DNA of 64,000 nt from Bettongia penicillata ogilbyi (Eukaryota; Chordata; Mammalia; Diprotodontia; Potoroidae): contig JAJHZJ010000008.1 of NCBI GenBank assembly GCA_023548195.1, forward strand, positions 6,286,215 to 6,350,214. The letters run 5' to 3'. The notes under the pieces are model-generated. The model saw nothing but the letters and a program-made list of their open reading frames with translations, made no database searches and had not been told where the DNA came from. Positions 22,201 through 32,052 of this stretch are shown in pieces. A program made the position numbers and the translations under genes. Within the stretch, counting starts at the first letter, position 1, and the number at the start of each line of letters is the position of its first letter.

Positions 22201-23611
22201 GAAACACTCATCCATCTACCTCATTCAGAAATTTCTACTTATCTTTTCCCTCAGTCTATTCATGGCAAGCTCCCAATTTTAAAAAATCCAGGTTTCCATT
22301 CTCCTGGGGTTAATAAGCTCAGTCTTTTGCTTTATGATTTATGGGCTCTTCCAATAATGAAAAAATTCCCATTATGACTAAAAAAGTTGAGCAAGTGTTC
22401 AGTCCTGGTATAAATTACAGCCCCCTAAATTCTGTCCTCTCTAACGCAGCCAAGCTGCCCAGCTTGCCACTAATCTAAGTGAAAACCTCTAGATGATTCT
22501 TTTTCTTTGGAGCAGTCTTTTTTCTTACCTTGTACTGGGTCCCAACAAACAAGAAGTCCTCTGCTTTTAGCCAGAACAGTAATTCAAATCCTAAGTGACC
22601 ATATAAATAAACACCACTGATACCTGCTAATAGGTCATGAGTTCTGAGCAGGATATGTTTGGAGAAATCACACTTTATAACAGTCTTGTCAGCAATAGAT
22701 GAAAAGGGGATTATGTTATTATGTTACAGGGCCCCAGACAGAAGGCGACAGAACAGCTGTGATTGTGTACAAAGTTTATCTTTGTACCTGGCGAAACATG
22801 TCAGGGGACCTCCTTGGATGTGCCTTGAGAATATGAGGTAGTCTGTTGATACAGTAGCAGGACAAGAGATTTCTCCATTTCTAGGGCTCGAAAATAATTC
22901 TTGGATTCTATTACCTAGGAAAATTCCTAGTCAAATAGTCATATTTTAAAAGATCGATGCTATTCTGGAGGTCTTGCCTGCCACATAATATAAATACATT
23001 TAATTACACAGCAGCTTGATTCTTGTCTTGTATAGTTGTAGAATGTAGCAACCTTTAAAGAATAACTTCATAGAACTATAGTCTCCCATCAATTGATGAG
23101 TGTTCACATTAACTGGAGGGAAAAACAATCAATCAATGATCTTCGGTTTTCTTGTGTCAGATTTTTGACAGGACTTAAATTTTATAACCTGAGAGAGAAG
23201 TCATCTCTTCATTCCCCTGCTTTCTGTCTACTTTAAAAAATTGTGGAAGAAATTATACAGTCTTTACTTTGGTACAACCTTCCACAGACATAAATTTACT
23301 AAATTTTTCTTAATATCTCTTGCAAGTAGATAACTTTTTAAAAATCTAAGCAATGAAAATGACCAGGATTTCAGTGATATAATTTATGCTCTGTTAAAAA
23401 TAAAAGAGGGAAAGAAGTAAATTCTGATTATCATACTGAGAAGGAAAATATTTGAAAAATGTACTAAGTTCAGAGTCACTAATGGTATAATACGGTACTT
23501 TAGACAAAACTTGAGAAATAAAATCAAATTCTTGAAATAACACACATGGTCTTTTGCTGGGAGTACGGTAGTTTTATTTGAAACATACAGATATACTCCC
23601 TTTTTCTAAGG
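22201..23611. other. repeat-free 1.4 kb with a SOX-like palindrome
   Basis: No recognised interspersed repeat. An acceptor-like 'ttatgttacag' at 22,719-22,729 precedes an interval without a convincing frame. The site at 22,767-22,787 is listed separately. Confidence 0.35.
22767..22787. promoter_or_regulatory. candidate paired HMG-box (SOX) site
   Basis: 'gtacaaag' and its exact reverse complement 'ctttgtac' are separated by 5 nt. Each arm holds a WWCAAWG match (TACAAAG) in opposing orientation. SOX-E proteins are known to bind such opposed pairs as dimers with a spacing of a few bases. Binding here is inference. Confidence 0.25.
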
Positions 23612-23746
23612 CTGATGGAAGGAGGCTGTAAAACTTTTATTTCTTTGGGAGAATATGAACCAACTCAAGATTCAGATATTTGATTCAGGAAAAAGGCAGT
23701 ACCTTAACAGCAAAAACCTTCAAGATGGAAATAATGACCCACATTT
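23612..23746 (+). repeat. local dispersed duplication, copy A (135 bp)
   Basis: 'gaaggaggctgtaaaacttt' to 'ataatgacccacatt'. It matches 24,438-24,573 over its whole length, with a modest number of substitutions and small indels. Confidence 0.92.
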
Positions 23747-24190
23747 AAATAACACTTCAAGGTATACAAAGCACTTTCCACACAACAATACTATGAAGCA
23801 GGGTATTACAATTTTACAGATGAAAAAATGGAAACTTAGAGAGCTTAAGTGACTTACCCATGGAGAAAGGAAAGGGAGTAGGGAACAAGCATTTCTGAAG
23901 CACCTACTCTATGCCAAGCACTCTGCTAAGTGCTTTACAAAATTTAATCCTCAAAATTACCCTGAGAGATAGGTGCTATTATTACTCTTTTTTATGATTG
24001 AGGAAACTGAGGCAGACAGGTTAACTGACTTGCCCAGGGTCACACAGCTTGTGTTTGAGACCAGATTTGAACTCAAATCTTCCTGACTCTAGGCACAGAG
24101 ATCTATCCACTTTGATATTTATCTGCCCTAGTCACGCGCTCATGGTCACAGAACAGGACTTTGATTCTGGCTTTCTGAATCCACTATTCT
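23747..24190 (-). mobile_element. MIR-type SINE, antisense, split by a nested SINE
   Basis: 3' part at 23,747-23,863 ('ggtatacaaagcactttcca', 'acagatgaaaaaatggaaac', 'aagtgacttacccatgg') and 5' part from about 24,134 ('catggtcacagaacagga', 'ctttctgaatccactattc'). 'catgg' occurs at both junctions and may be the target duplication of the insert. Confidence 0.75.
23885..24127 (-). mobile_element. WSINE-type SINE, antisense, nested
   Basis: 'gaagcacctactctatgcca', 'agcactctgctaagtgcttt', 'ttgaggaaactgaggcagac', 'ttgcccagggtcacacagct', 'gatttgaactcaaatcttcc', 'atctatccacttt'. Confidence 0.92.
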
Positions 24191-24204
24191 TTATGAAAAC
24201 AGAT

Positions 24205-24437
24205 AGATACATAGTACTTAAGGTTCATCAAATATGAGTGTGTGTGTGTGTATACATATTTGATCCATACAATAATCTGTGGGGTAAATTCTACAGATAT
24301 TATTATCCCTATTTTATAGAGGAAACCATTGAGGCTCAGAGAGGATAGGGGAATTCCTCAGAATCTTATGGCATGTAAGCACCTGAATGGATATTTCAAC
24401 CTAGGCGTTCTTGACACTAAGTTCAGCACTCCCCTCA
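24205..24437 (-). repeat. MIR/WSINE-type SINE, antisense, with a small (TG)n
   Basis: (TG)n at about 24,238-24,251, then 'tattatccctattttataga', 'ggaaaccattgaggctcaga', 'ctaggcgttcttgacact'. It ends exactly where duplication copy B begins. Confidence 0.75.
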
Positions 24438-24573
24438 CTGATAGAAGGAGGCTATAAAACTTCTATTTCTTCGGGAGAATATAAACCAACTCAATTTTCA
24501 GATATTTGATTCAGGGAAAAGGGAGTACCTTAACAAGCAAAAACTGCCAAGATAGAAATAATGACCCACATTA
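24438..24573 (+). repeat. local dispersed duplication, copy B (136 bp)
   Basis: Second copy of 23,612-23,746, same orientation, 826 bp downstream. The sequences beyond the unit on either side do not match between copies. Confidence 0.92.
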
Positions 24574-24646
24574 GGTAGCCATTGTGGACAATAGATAGTT
24601 CTCAGAGTTTAGAAAGCAATGAGAGAAAAAGAAACAAACATAGATA

Positions 24647-25570
24647 TGTGATGGCCATCAAAATAGGATCTTTTGCTGTTTTGTTTTAGTATAATCAAGT
24701 GCCTCTGATTGAATCTTGCCTTTATCAATCAGGAGTCTTTACAAGGAATAAAGTACAGAAACAAGAGTTTCTTTAATTAGAAACAATGTAGGTATCTGTA
24801 CTGTTAATTATTTTAATGTGAATAAAGATCTTTTCCACCCATTGATGGGCCTGCCCATGGTAGGAAGCTTGATTAGGGGAGTTGTTTTGTAGTAGAGTCC
24901 CAAGTACCTTTTCTATCTTTCTCTGGAGGCACTGGGTCAAAGGGTTGTGATGCCCTCTGACTCTAAAAAAGGTATAAATACTCTCAGTTGAGGTTTTACT
25001 TTGGGGCTTAGTTTTTGTAAGGTTTGAGTATCAGATGAGGACTCTGGAAAGCCGTTAAGGAGTGCCCCTCACGTTTGAGAACTCAGATGTCATGCTTCCC
25101 TCTCTGGTAATGTGGTCAGAAAGCTGTACCTGTTGAATTATGGTCAGGCAAAGGAAGCCATTTCTATTGATTACTTTGGAACTTACTGAGTAGAAGTGTT
25201 TGTTTAGCCAGATGAGGACTCTGGGAAGCAACTAAGGAGCCCCCGGGCTTTGAGAACCCAGATGTCTTGCTTCCCTCTCTGGTAATTATGGTCAGACAGA
25301 TGAGATCCAATTATCTGTTGAATTCTGGCAGAGGAAACCATCTATATTGATCTTTTGATTTCTTCGTATTTTCTTTGAAATTCAGGGTACTGACTCCCCT
25401 GAACTTACTGAATAATACATACATACATATATATATTTAGTTTAAGGAATGATACATGTGCTTGATTAAAGTGATTATTAATCCCTCCAAAGTGGCCTTT
25501 CCTTTTATGAATACAGATCTAAGAACCTGTGATAGCAGCCCCCCACTGTGTATTTTGGGGTGCTGTTACA
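24647..25570 (+). mobile_element. solo LTR of an endogenous retrovirus (copy 2), internally duplicated
   Basis: Starts TGTGATGG, ends GTTACA; AGATA occurs immediately before (24,642-24,646) and after (25,571-25,575), a perfect 5-bp target duplication. Alignment with copy 1 would put the end about 7 bp further, so the right edge is uncertain. It has a TATA box TATAAATA at 24,973-24,980 and ATTAAA at 25,465-25,470. About 175 bp are tandemly repeated (24,996-25,170 and 25,171-25,350); copy 1 has one unit. Compared with copy 1 it also keeps about 150 bp of upstream sequence lost there. No internal retroviral genes flank it. Confidence 0.8.
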
Positions 25571-25610
25571 AGATACATTCAAAAGTCCAGAAAGGATAGC
25601 AGCTGGTAAC

Positions 25611-25637
25611 TTCTGTAAGGTTAACTACCTTACAGAA
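25611..25637. repeat. perfect 11-bp hairpin
   Basis: 'ttctgtaaggt' and 'accttacagaa' are exact reverse complements, separated by 5 nt. No T-run follows, so it is not a bacterial-style terminator. It lies just outside the LTR. Confidence 0.9.
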
Positions 25638-25790
25638 AATCTCTTGGGACTTTTATTGCCAAATAGCCAAAATTCTTTTTCATAGTCATACAGTTTTAGG
25701 TTGGGCACTAGGAATTATGCCTGACTCACACTGGAAAACCTATAGAATTCAGATTTTCTTAAAACTTCCTAACTACTCATTTCTCTAGTC

Positions 25791-26028
25791 CAGCAGCTAT
25801 CAAAGTGTGGTATGGAGACCCTTGGGGGTCCCTGACCTTTCCAGGAAGTTGGGGGGAGGTGAGAGGGATGGGTCAGAAGTTCTCATAACAATACTAAGAT
25901 ATATTAATTTAGAATACAATAAATATTGATATGATTCATATTTTTTTTCAAAAGCTCTATGGGGTGGGGATGGTGGGAATTTTTAAAAGTGTAAAGGGGT
26001 CCTGAGACTAAAAATTTAAGAATTACCA
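25791..26028 (+). mobile_element. non-autonomous hAT-like DNA transposon fossil
   Basis: Left end 'cagcagctatcaaagtgtgg' and right end '...agaattacca' are decayed inverted copies of the common hAT-like terminus. The body has 'acccttgggggtccctga', 'cataacaatactaagata', 'gtgtaaaggggtcctgagac'. Flanking 8-mers ctctagtc and aattagtc agree at 5 of 8 positions, consistent with an old 8-bp target duplication. Confidence 0.7.
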
Positions 26029-26149
26029 AATTAGTCAACCTCTTCACTTCAAAGATTAGGAAGAAAAAGTAGATTCCTACTCCAAAGCACAATACCAGCT
26101 TTCTTTCTCCATAAACATTCATGTCCTGAGTTGAGAAAGTGACTAGAAT

Positions 26150-26330
26150 CCTAACAAATTAGAATGAAAAATACCTCAGAAGTGACCTGATCTAACCCTG
26201 GATAGAAATCCCCTATATGTGCCACCTAAGACAAATCATGCTCCAGCCTCTACTCAGATACCCCCAGTAATTGAGATATCATAATCTCCAATTCTGAAAA
26301 GCTCCAGGGAAATGAAGTCAAAGACACCTC
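26150..26330 (-). mobile_element. CR1/L3-type fragment, antisense
   Basis: 'gtgacctgatctaaccctgg', 'ctccagcctctactcagata' and 'ccagtaattgagatatcata' follow the antisense CR1/L3 3' region seen also at 7,770. Confidence 0.6.
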
Positions 26331-26842
26331 TTATCCCTCCCCCTCCCCCCAACTCTGGCTGTTGTCGAACTCTGAATGTTCAGTAATATATTCAGTTCCA
26401 TACTGTTTTCTTGGCATGACTCATACACAAAGGGCATCTGCCTAAGGAATAACCAATTTCAGTGTTTTTCAGCATTTACTTTTTGGCAGTTGATTTTTCT
26501 AAGTGATTGCTCCTACTTCATTCTTTTACGTCCATTCCTTTAAAAGCCTGACAGCAGGAAGCAGCTTTGGGCGTAATAAATTAGCCATTCATTGTTTTAA
26601 TTTCCAGCAGAGGCAATGTACCAAGAAGCTTAGTCCTAAAAATGATCTAGGTTGCCTTGACCCTAGAATAACTCTTTCCTTTTTTTTTTCCATGCTCTGG
26701 CACCTCCAGAGTTGCATGATGCTAACAAGGTCTTTCCTCCTTCTCCTCCTATTCCCCGCACCTCAAATGAATTACACCTTAAACAGAACAATATAGAATT
26801 CTGCTGCTTTTGATTATCTATGGAAGAGCCAGGATGATGAAG
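26331..26842. other. repeat-free patch, candidate conserved DNA
   Basis: No interspersed repeat. Around 26,400-26,660 there are 'gcgtaataaattagcc' and 'cattcattgtttt', homeodomain- and SOX-like cores. An open frame of 97 codons at 26,503-26,796 has no domain. Confidence 0.3.
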
Positions 26843-26925
26843 AGGAATAACAGCTAATATTTATATGGCATAAGGTCTGCAAAGCTCTTTACTAAGTATG
26901 TTAAATCATTTGATTAGGAAGGAAC
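26843..26925 (-). repeat. WSINE 3' fragment, antisense
   Basis: 'acagctaatatttatatggc', 'ctgcaaagctctttactaag', 'ttaaatcatttgat'. Confidence 0.75.
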
Positions 26926-27009
26926 CCTGGATTGAGGAGGGAGATGCAGCTTCTACTCTTGGCTTACAGGAAATTCACTGTGTGCTTCCTACTCTCCCTC
27001 TCCCACTAA

Positions 27010-27203
27010 AAAAACCCACAATAATATTATTCTTTTATTTCATATGTATCTTGAAGTTTCTTATCTGTAAATATATTCTATTTTCCTATTAAGATGTAAG
27101 TTCCTTGAGAGCAGAGAATATCTTGCTTTTGAATTTGTGTACATGGCACGCAGCACAACACTTAACACATAGTAGGTAATAAATGCTTGTAGACTGGTAG
27201 TGT
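27010..27203 (+). repeat. L2-type 3' end
   Basis: 'taagatgtaagttccttgag', 'agcagagaatatcttgcttt', 'cacttaacacatagtaggta', 'ataaatgcttgtagactg'. Confidence 0.88.
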
Positions 27204-27949
27204 GATATTGAGTAACTAGACCTGATGCTTTCTAAAGTCTAATAAGTTTTGAAATTTCCTCTTAATGGGCTGGTGTACTTCCTCATCCCCTCAAAAAAAA
27301 AAATGTTCAGGGAATGGATAGCTACTTAGAACCTTTGATTCATCTGATGAAACAGGAAGAGTGAACTCCAAAGCTTACTTTTTTTTCTAGATGCCCTGAT
27401 ATTTACACAAAGGGAACTTATGTTACAAACTGGTTCCAGTGTGAGTAATTCAGTTGATTTGCCAGTGCCAAGCAGAGTGACAGGATTATTTGTCCATTTA
27501 ATTTTGTATTCCAAATCTCTAGCTGAAAGAAACACCACCTGCTCATCAATATTGCGTTATTCATAACAGTACCATTTGCCATGGCAAGCATTTCAGAGCC
27601 CACCCCCATCCTCTGCAGTAAATCATTGTCTAGACTCATTTAAAAAAAAGAAAAAGAAAAAGATGTTAGACTCATTTGTTCCTGGGCATTGCTTTTCTTA
27701 GTCTTTACACTGAACCTTAGCTTTTTAAAGTTCAACACTTACAGGGATCAATAACCTATGGTCAAATGGCTATAGAAGAATATGAAGTCTTCAGTTGAAG
27801 TGTGTGATTCCAGTCTGAGATCAGACCTTCTGATGGACTTTAGAGAGAGCTAATCAGAAAGGAGCATTCTGAGTGAGGAGCTCTGGACCTGATGAAATTC
27901 TGAACTCCCATTTGACCTGCCTTTGCACCTCAAAGATCATGAACTTTTC
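27204..27949. other. unassigned stretch
   Basis: No gene or repeat recognised; an (AAAAAG)n-like scrap lies at about 27,641-27,662. Confidence 0.4.
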
Positions 27950-28110
27950 AATCTACCCTCCATTTGAATCTCCTCCATATGTACTGTTTCCCCACTTTGA
28001 ATGTGAGTTTCTTGAGAGCAAAAGTTGTCTTACCCCTTTTTCCCCATCTGCCTTACTGTGATGCTTAGTATCTAGTAAGCTCTTAATAAAGACTTATTTG
28101 TTCATTTATA
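27950..28110 (+). repeat. L2-type 3' end
   Basis: 'ccactttgaatgtgagtttc', 'ttgagagcaaaagttgtctt', 'gtgatgcttagtatctagta', 'agctcttaataaagactta'. Confidence 0.85.
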
Positions 28111-28454
28111 TAATAGAAAGATTGAAGGTGGAAGTAGAGAAAAGCATAGGTTCAAGATCAGTAAGGACAGGGAAAATGAGAGTAAGGGGAAAAAAGAAAG
28201 AATATTTGGTTAATACCAGTCATTACCGTCACTTCCGCTTCTTGTGAGCCCTACTTCTGTTACTGGTTACCCCATTTTCTCATATCACCTTGCTCAAAAT
28301 CAGAGTTCCTTTAAATTTATCCCTCCTATCTTCAGAAGTCATTAATTCCTGTGAATTCTTTCCAGTATTATGGCTATTTGTATTCAGTTATCCCTTCCAC
28401 AGCAAGAAATCGTGATGGTCAAAGTCAATATATGGAAGAGATAACGATATATGG
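28111..28454. other. unassigned sequence
   Basis: Nothing recognised. Confidence 0.4.
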
Positions 28455-28580
28455 CTTTTCTCCCCTATTACTTGAGGCCAGGAATTGTATCTTATTTATT
28501 TCTTCACTCTCCAAAGAATCTACCTAACAAAAGATGTTATACCCACAATAGGGACTCAATGTATTTGCATGTTTAAATGA
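28455..28580 (+). repeat. degenerate L2-type 3' tail
   Basis: 'ttacttgaggccaggaattg', 'tatcttatttatttcttcac' and 'acccacaatagggactcaat' fit the L2 UTR loosely. Confidence 0.55.
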
Positions 28581-28864
28581 ATTTGGTGATAAAAGCTAAA
28601 CCTTTTGATTCTCATTCCAGTGGATGACACATTTCAGGGATTCTGCTCACAATGCCAGTCACTTCTAAAAGAAGCAAATACAAAAATAAAACAAAACCCA
28701 GTCCCTGACTCTCAAGAAGCTTCCCCCAATCCGCGCCCCCCAAAAAGAAAGCAGATTTGAAAAAAAAAAAAGTACTTCATTTCAAATCTTCCTGACTTAC
28801 ATTTTAAGAGACAAGCATTCTCCCTACCACAGGGATAAATTGCTTTGTGCACCACTATTTTGGA
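28581..28864. other. unassigned sequence with an antisense L2 scrap
   Basis: 28,670-28,715 ('caaaacccagtccctgactc', 'tcaagaagcttcc') resembles antisense L2; the rest is unrecognised. Confidence 0.45.
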
Positions 28865-28878
28865 TAGGGATTCTTAAT

Positions 28879-28912
28879 TGTGCGTGCATGCGTGTGTGCA
28901 TGCGTGCGTGTA

Positions 28913-28971
<59 letters not shown>
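28879..28971. repeat. compound (TG)n(AG)n microsatellite
   Basis: TG/TGCG-rich from 28,879 to 28,934, then pure AG to 28,971. Alternating purine-pyrimidine next to polypurine. Confidence 0.98.
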
Positions 28972-28975
<4 letters not shown>

Positions 28976-29010
28976 CACCTTGGCAGTGTGATGAAATCTA
29001 TGGACCCTTT

Positions 29011-29087
29011 ATTTCATTACAGCAATCTATCACCAGGATCATTGACCAGATGGCATTTATACCAGGAATGCAGGGTGGGCTCAATAA
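29011..29087 (+). mobile_element. 77-bp internal fragment of LINE-1 ORF2
   Basis: One frame reads RIIDQMAFIPGMQGGLNN, clearly the L1 reverse transcriptase stretch around the FIPGMQGWFNI motif. No L1 sequence lies on either side and there is no poly-A. The host hAT sequence 'tatggaccctt' plus T occurs at both junctions (28,999-29,010 and 29,088-29,099), a 12-bp target-site duplication. Confidence 0.85.
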
Positions 29088-29232
29088 TATGGACCCTTTC
29101 TCATAATATAATGGTTTGCTTTTTTTAATGCATAAAAGTTAGGATTATAAAAGAAAACAATTATAAGGAAACAGTTATCAAAATCTTAAAAAACAGTTCC
29201 AGGCACCCAGATTAAGAACCCCTAATTTAAGA

Positions 29233-31349
29233 TATTGATGGGAAATTGAAACTGAATTGAAAATTGACAACAGAATTCTTTGAGGTCCTTCTCATTCATA
29301 TGATTCTATTAGGATACATATGAACTGAGAAGAACATATCAAAGAAAGAGGGACGAAATGAGAAGGAGAAAGACAGAAAGGCATAGACATAAATATAACA
29401 CTGGAGACTGGACATTGACCAAGAACTTCAAAAATAGAAAAAATAAAAATGTGTCTGGGAGTTGGAGTCTGTTTTTATTTCAGTCTGGCACAAGTCTTTA
29501 AATATAAAAGACATTTCTGGAAAGAACATAAGACTCTTATGGGTAAGATCCTTAGTTTCCCTTTTTATGTTTACTTGTGCGTCTTTTAGAAATCAAAATA
29601 GGACTTTTTAAAGCTAAGTACAAAGCAAATGCAGTCAGTCTTGTGATACTGAGCAAGATCCTTCTGGATTAATATGCACCAAACAGATGTGATCCTGAGT
29701 GTGGGAGCATCCTGAATTGTTCACACGTGTTCGAATATACATATTCTTGGGCATTATTTCCATGACTACCATATGAGTCACCCACTTCAATCAAGCCTAA
29801 TGTAATCAAGACAACTTCAGCCTGTTCAGGGAAGGTTTACAAGCACACAGAAATGATCCCCAAGCTTATGTATGCACAACTATAGCTAATCAAGGAGGTG
29901 TCAGGGCTCACATAAAGTGTTAATGACACATGATTGGAGGGAAGGTTGTGATAAACTGGGTAATTGGCTTTCTAAAACCACTTCGGTACAGGCTATTTGT
30001 AATTAGTTGGTCTTGTTCAGTTTAGACAATGTCTTCATTGTTTCATAGCTGGAAGGAATCTGGTGAAAAGGGTGAAAATTTAGCAACTACTTTGTTACCA
30101 GATCATAAAGCCCAGGCTTTTATCCAGGCTTCTCAAGCAGGAAACAACAGAAGCTTAAGGGGTTCACTTCACTCAATAAGCCCATCTGAACTTTTCTACA
30201 TAAAGAAACAAGACATAATTGTAAAGGTTATTAAACTATTATGCAACTATTAAGCTCAATTTCTAAATAAAGTCCCATGATTCAGTGTTCTTCCATTCTA
30301 ATGTAAACAGAGGTCCTCATTTTGAACATAAAGCATGTGTGGCCAGTTTTTATCAGGAAAAGGGGATCTACATACCAGGGAATGTGGCCTCCCTTTGGCC
30401 TCCATCCTTCTAGAGAATGCCTGATGGTATGCTATGTTTGTTACTGAATGTGCTGTATGCAGGTGGTGAGCTTTTCCCTGGGGACAAGTTTATGCTGGAG
30501 TGTGGCTGGCTCAAGCTGAAGGTTTTATGGTACCATATTTATAGCTCTTCTTCAACTAGCAGTCTTGCTGAGAACTGTTGTGCTCATCCTATTAAAATAT
30601 AAAATGCAGTGAATTCCTCTTTAACTAACTAAAGTCTTCCTGTACCTGGGGAAGGGAATAGGCAGAAAGCTCTGGGGAGTCATTGCTTTAGAAATGAATA
30701 GATTCCTTTATAATAATGGGTTAATATCAAAGTTGGCTGTATGTGAGCTCCTAGGAAGTTATCTGCCTGTGAATATATTTCAGTTGGATATATCTTTATT
30801 ACCATTAAGCTCTAAGTGAAATCTGGCATTTCCTTCAATTGTTTAAAACATTTTTTCTGAGAAAGGGCCCATACGCTTCACCAGATTAGGGCAGGGGGAG
30901 AGGGGGTTATGGTTATGGTACATGACACATACAAAAATGGTAACACTTGGCATTGAAGATCTTGTCTCATAGTCCCCATAGATATGCTTATAGTATTTCT
31001 AACATGTCATGGGAGAAAACTAATTTAGATGGGTAAAAAATAGAGAGGGTGGAGGGACGTGAGTACCTTATAACCTGGCTTGTCACATTAATTTTGGGAC
31101 AGGGCGAAGCCATCTATCAATGTCTTGCCAGGGCTCTTCCTATCGGTACTTGATTTTGATTAGATTTTGTTGCCTCTTCCCTAAAAATGATTAATATTTT
31201 TCTTGTTAAAGAGTCAACAAGAAATCCTTTTATTCCTTAGAACCAGCAGCTGAATGTCTCCTGTTTCGTTTTTTTCTTACCACCACAGAACTCAGCATAC
31301 TGTTCTTAACTATTTTAAGCAAAGAGTTCTAAACTAAAGCTCGTTTCTT
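29233..31349. other. repeat-free 2.1 kb, candidate conserved non-coding DNA
   Basis: The longest stretch with no SINE, L2, CR1 or hAT sequence that I can recognise. Parts around 29,640-30,010 and 30,280-30,560 have balanced composition and cores such as 'attaatatgc', 'cagatgtg' and 'ttgtaattag'. No exon is supported; open frames do not exceed 74 codons. A developmental enhancer or non-coding RNA exon is possible, by inference only. Confidence 0.35.
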
Positions 31350-31430
31350 ATACCAGAGATAAAAATATATATGTAGATACACACAAATACACATACGCAT
31401 ATATTTATGTATACACACATATACACATAC
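31350..31430. repeat. AT/ACAC-rich simple sequence
   Basis: Interrupted 'atatatatgtagatacacac' and 'atacacacatatacacatac' units directly before the foldback. Confidence 0.9.
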
Positions 31431-31431
31431 G

Positions 31432-31518
31432 AGCCTTCATTTTGGGGAGAAGTTATATCTATATTTTTTATAAATATATATGCAGATATAGATATATCTT
31501 CTCCTTGAAATGAAGGCT
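31432..31518 (+). repeat. 87-nt foldback, pre-miRNA-like or MITE-like hairpin
   Basis: Left arm 31,432-31,464 ('agccttcatttt...') and right arm 31,486-31,518 are reverse complements at 29 of 33 positions, with a 21-nt AT-rich loop. Of the four differences, three become G-U pairs in the plus-strand transcript, so 32 of 33 positions can pair in RNA. Size and shape are in the range of animal pre-miRNAs; palindromic miniature transposons give the same shape. The arms match no miRNA or transposon I know. Confidence 0.6.
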
Positions 31519-31965
31519 TATCTTTTTAATGCCAACATCCATATGACTATGAGTCATCACATGTGAAAGTTTCCCAGGAATTAGATATATCTCTCAGAGA
31601 GAAATGGAGAGGTGCATGGTGGGGGCAGGGAGGATGCAACATATATCAAAATAAGAAGGGACAAAAGAAAAATTGCAGTAAATGGTAATATCAAAGAAAC
31701 TAATGATTAAAACAAGATGTTATGGTCTTGTGGTAAGAGCAAGGGATAACTGTTGACTGACTGGCTACTCCATGAGCATCCTCATTTCAAGAGAAACTGA
31801 GGAAGGATCCTAGTTCATTGGGCAGATCCTCTGTGGTAGTCTCATGGCAGGACCCAAGATACAGGTTGCATTAGGATGAACAACAGGCAAGATTGGGGAG
31901 GATGGTTACTGCTTCATGGGAGGCAACATCCATACTTATGAGGTCACAGGTTTGATTCTTTTGGG
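31519..31965. other. unassigned sequence
   Basis: Nothing recognised. Confidence 0.4.
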
Positions 31966-32052
31966 AATGGGGAGAGGGAGGAGAAAAAGATGGGAAAGGA
32001 GGGTGCAAAGTGGGACGGGGGAGAGGGGGAGAGAGAGAGAGAGAGAGAGAGG
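31966..32052. repeat. polypurine tract with (GA)n
   Basis: G/A-rich from 'ggggagagggaggag' to a pure (GA) run at about 32,029-32,052. Confidence 0.95.

Larger units (their letters stand above)
28865..29224 (+). mobile_element. hAT-like fossil carrying a microsatellite and an L1 patch
   Basis: Left terminus 'tagggattcttaattg' and right terminus 'attaagaacccct' are inverted. The flanking 8-mers attttgga and atttaaga match at 6 of 8 positions, the length of a hAT target duplication. The body includes 'gatgaaatctatggaccctt', 'ttttttaatgcataaaagtt', 'gaaacagttatcaaaatc'. It has been interrupted by TG/AG expansion near the left end and by an L1 ORF2 fragment in the middle. Confidence 0.75.
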
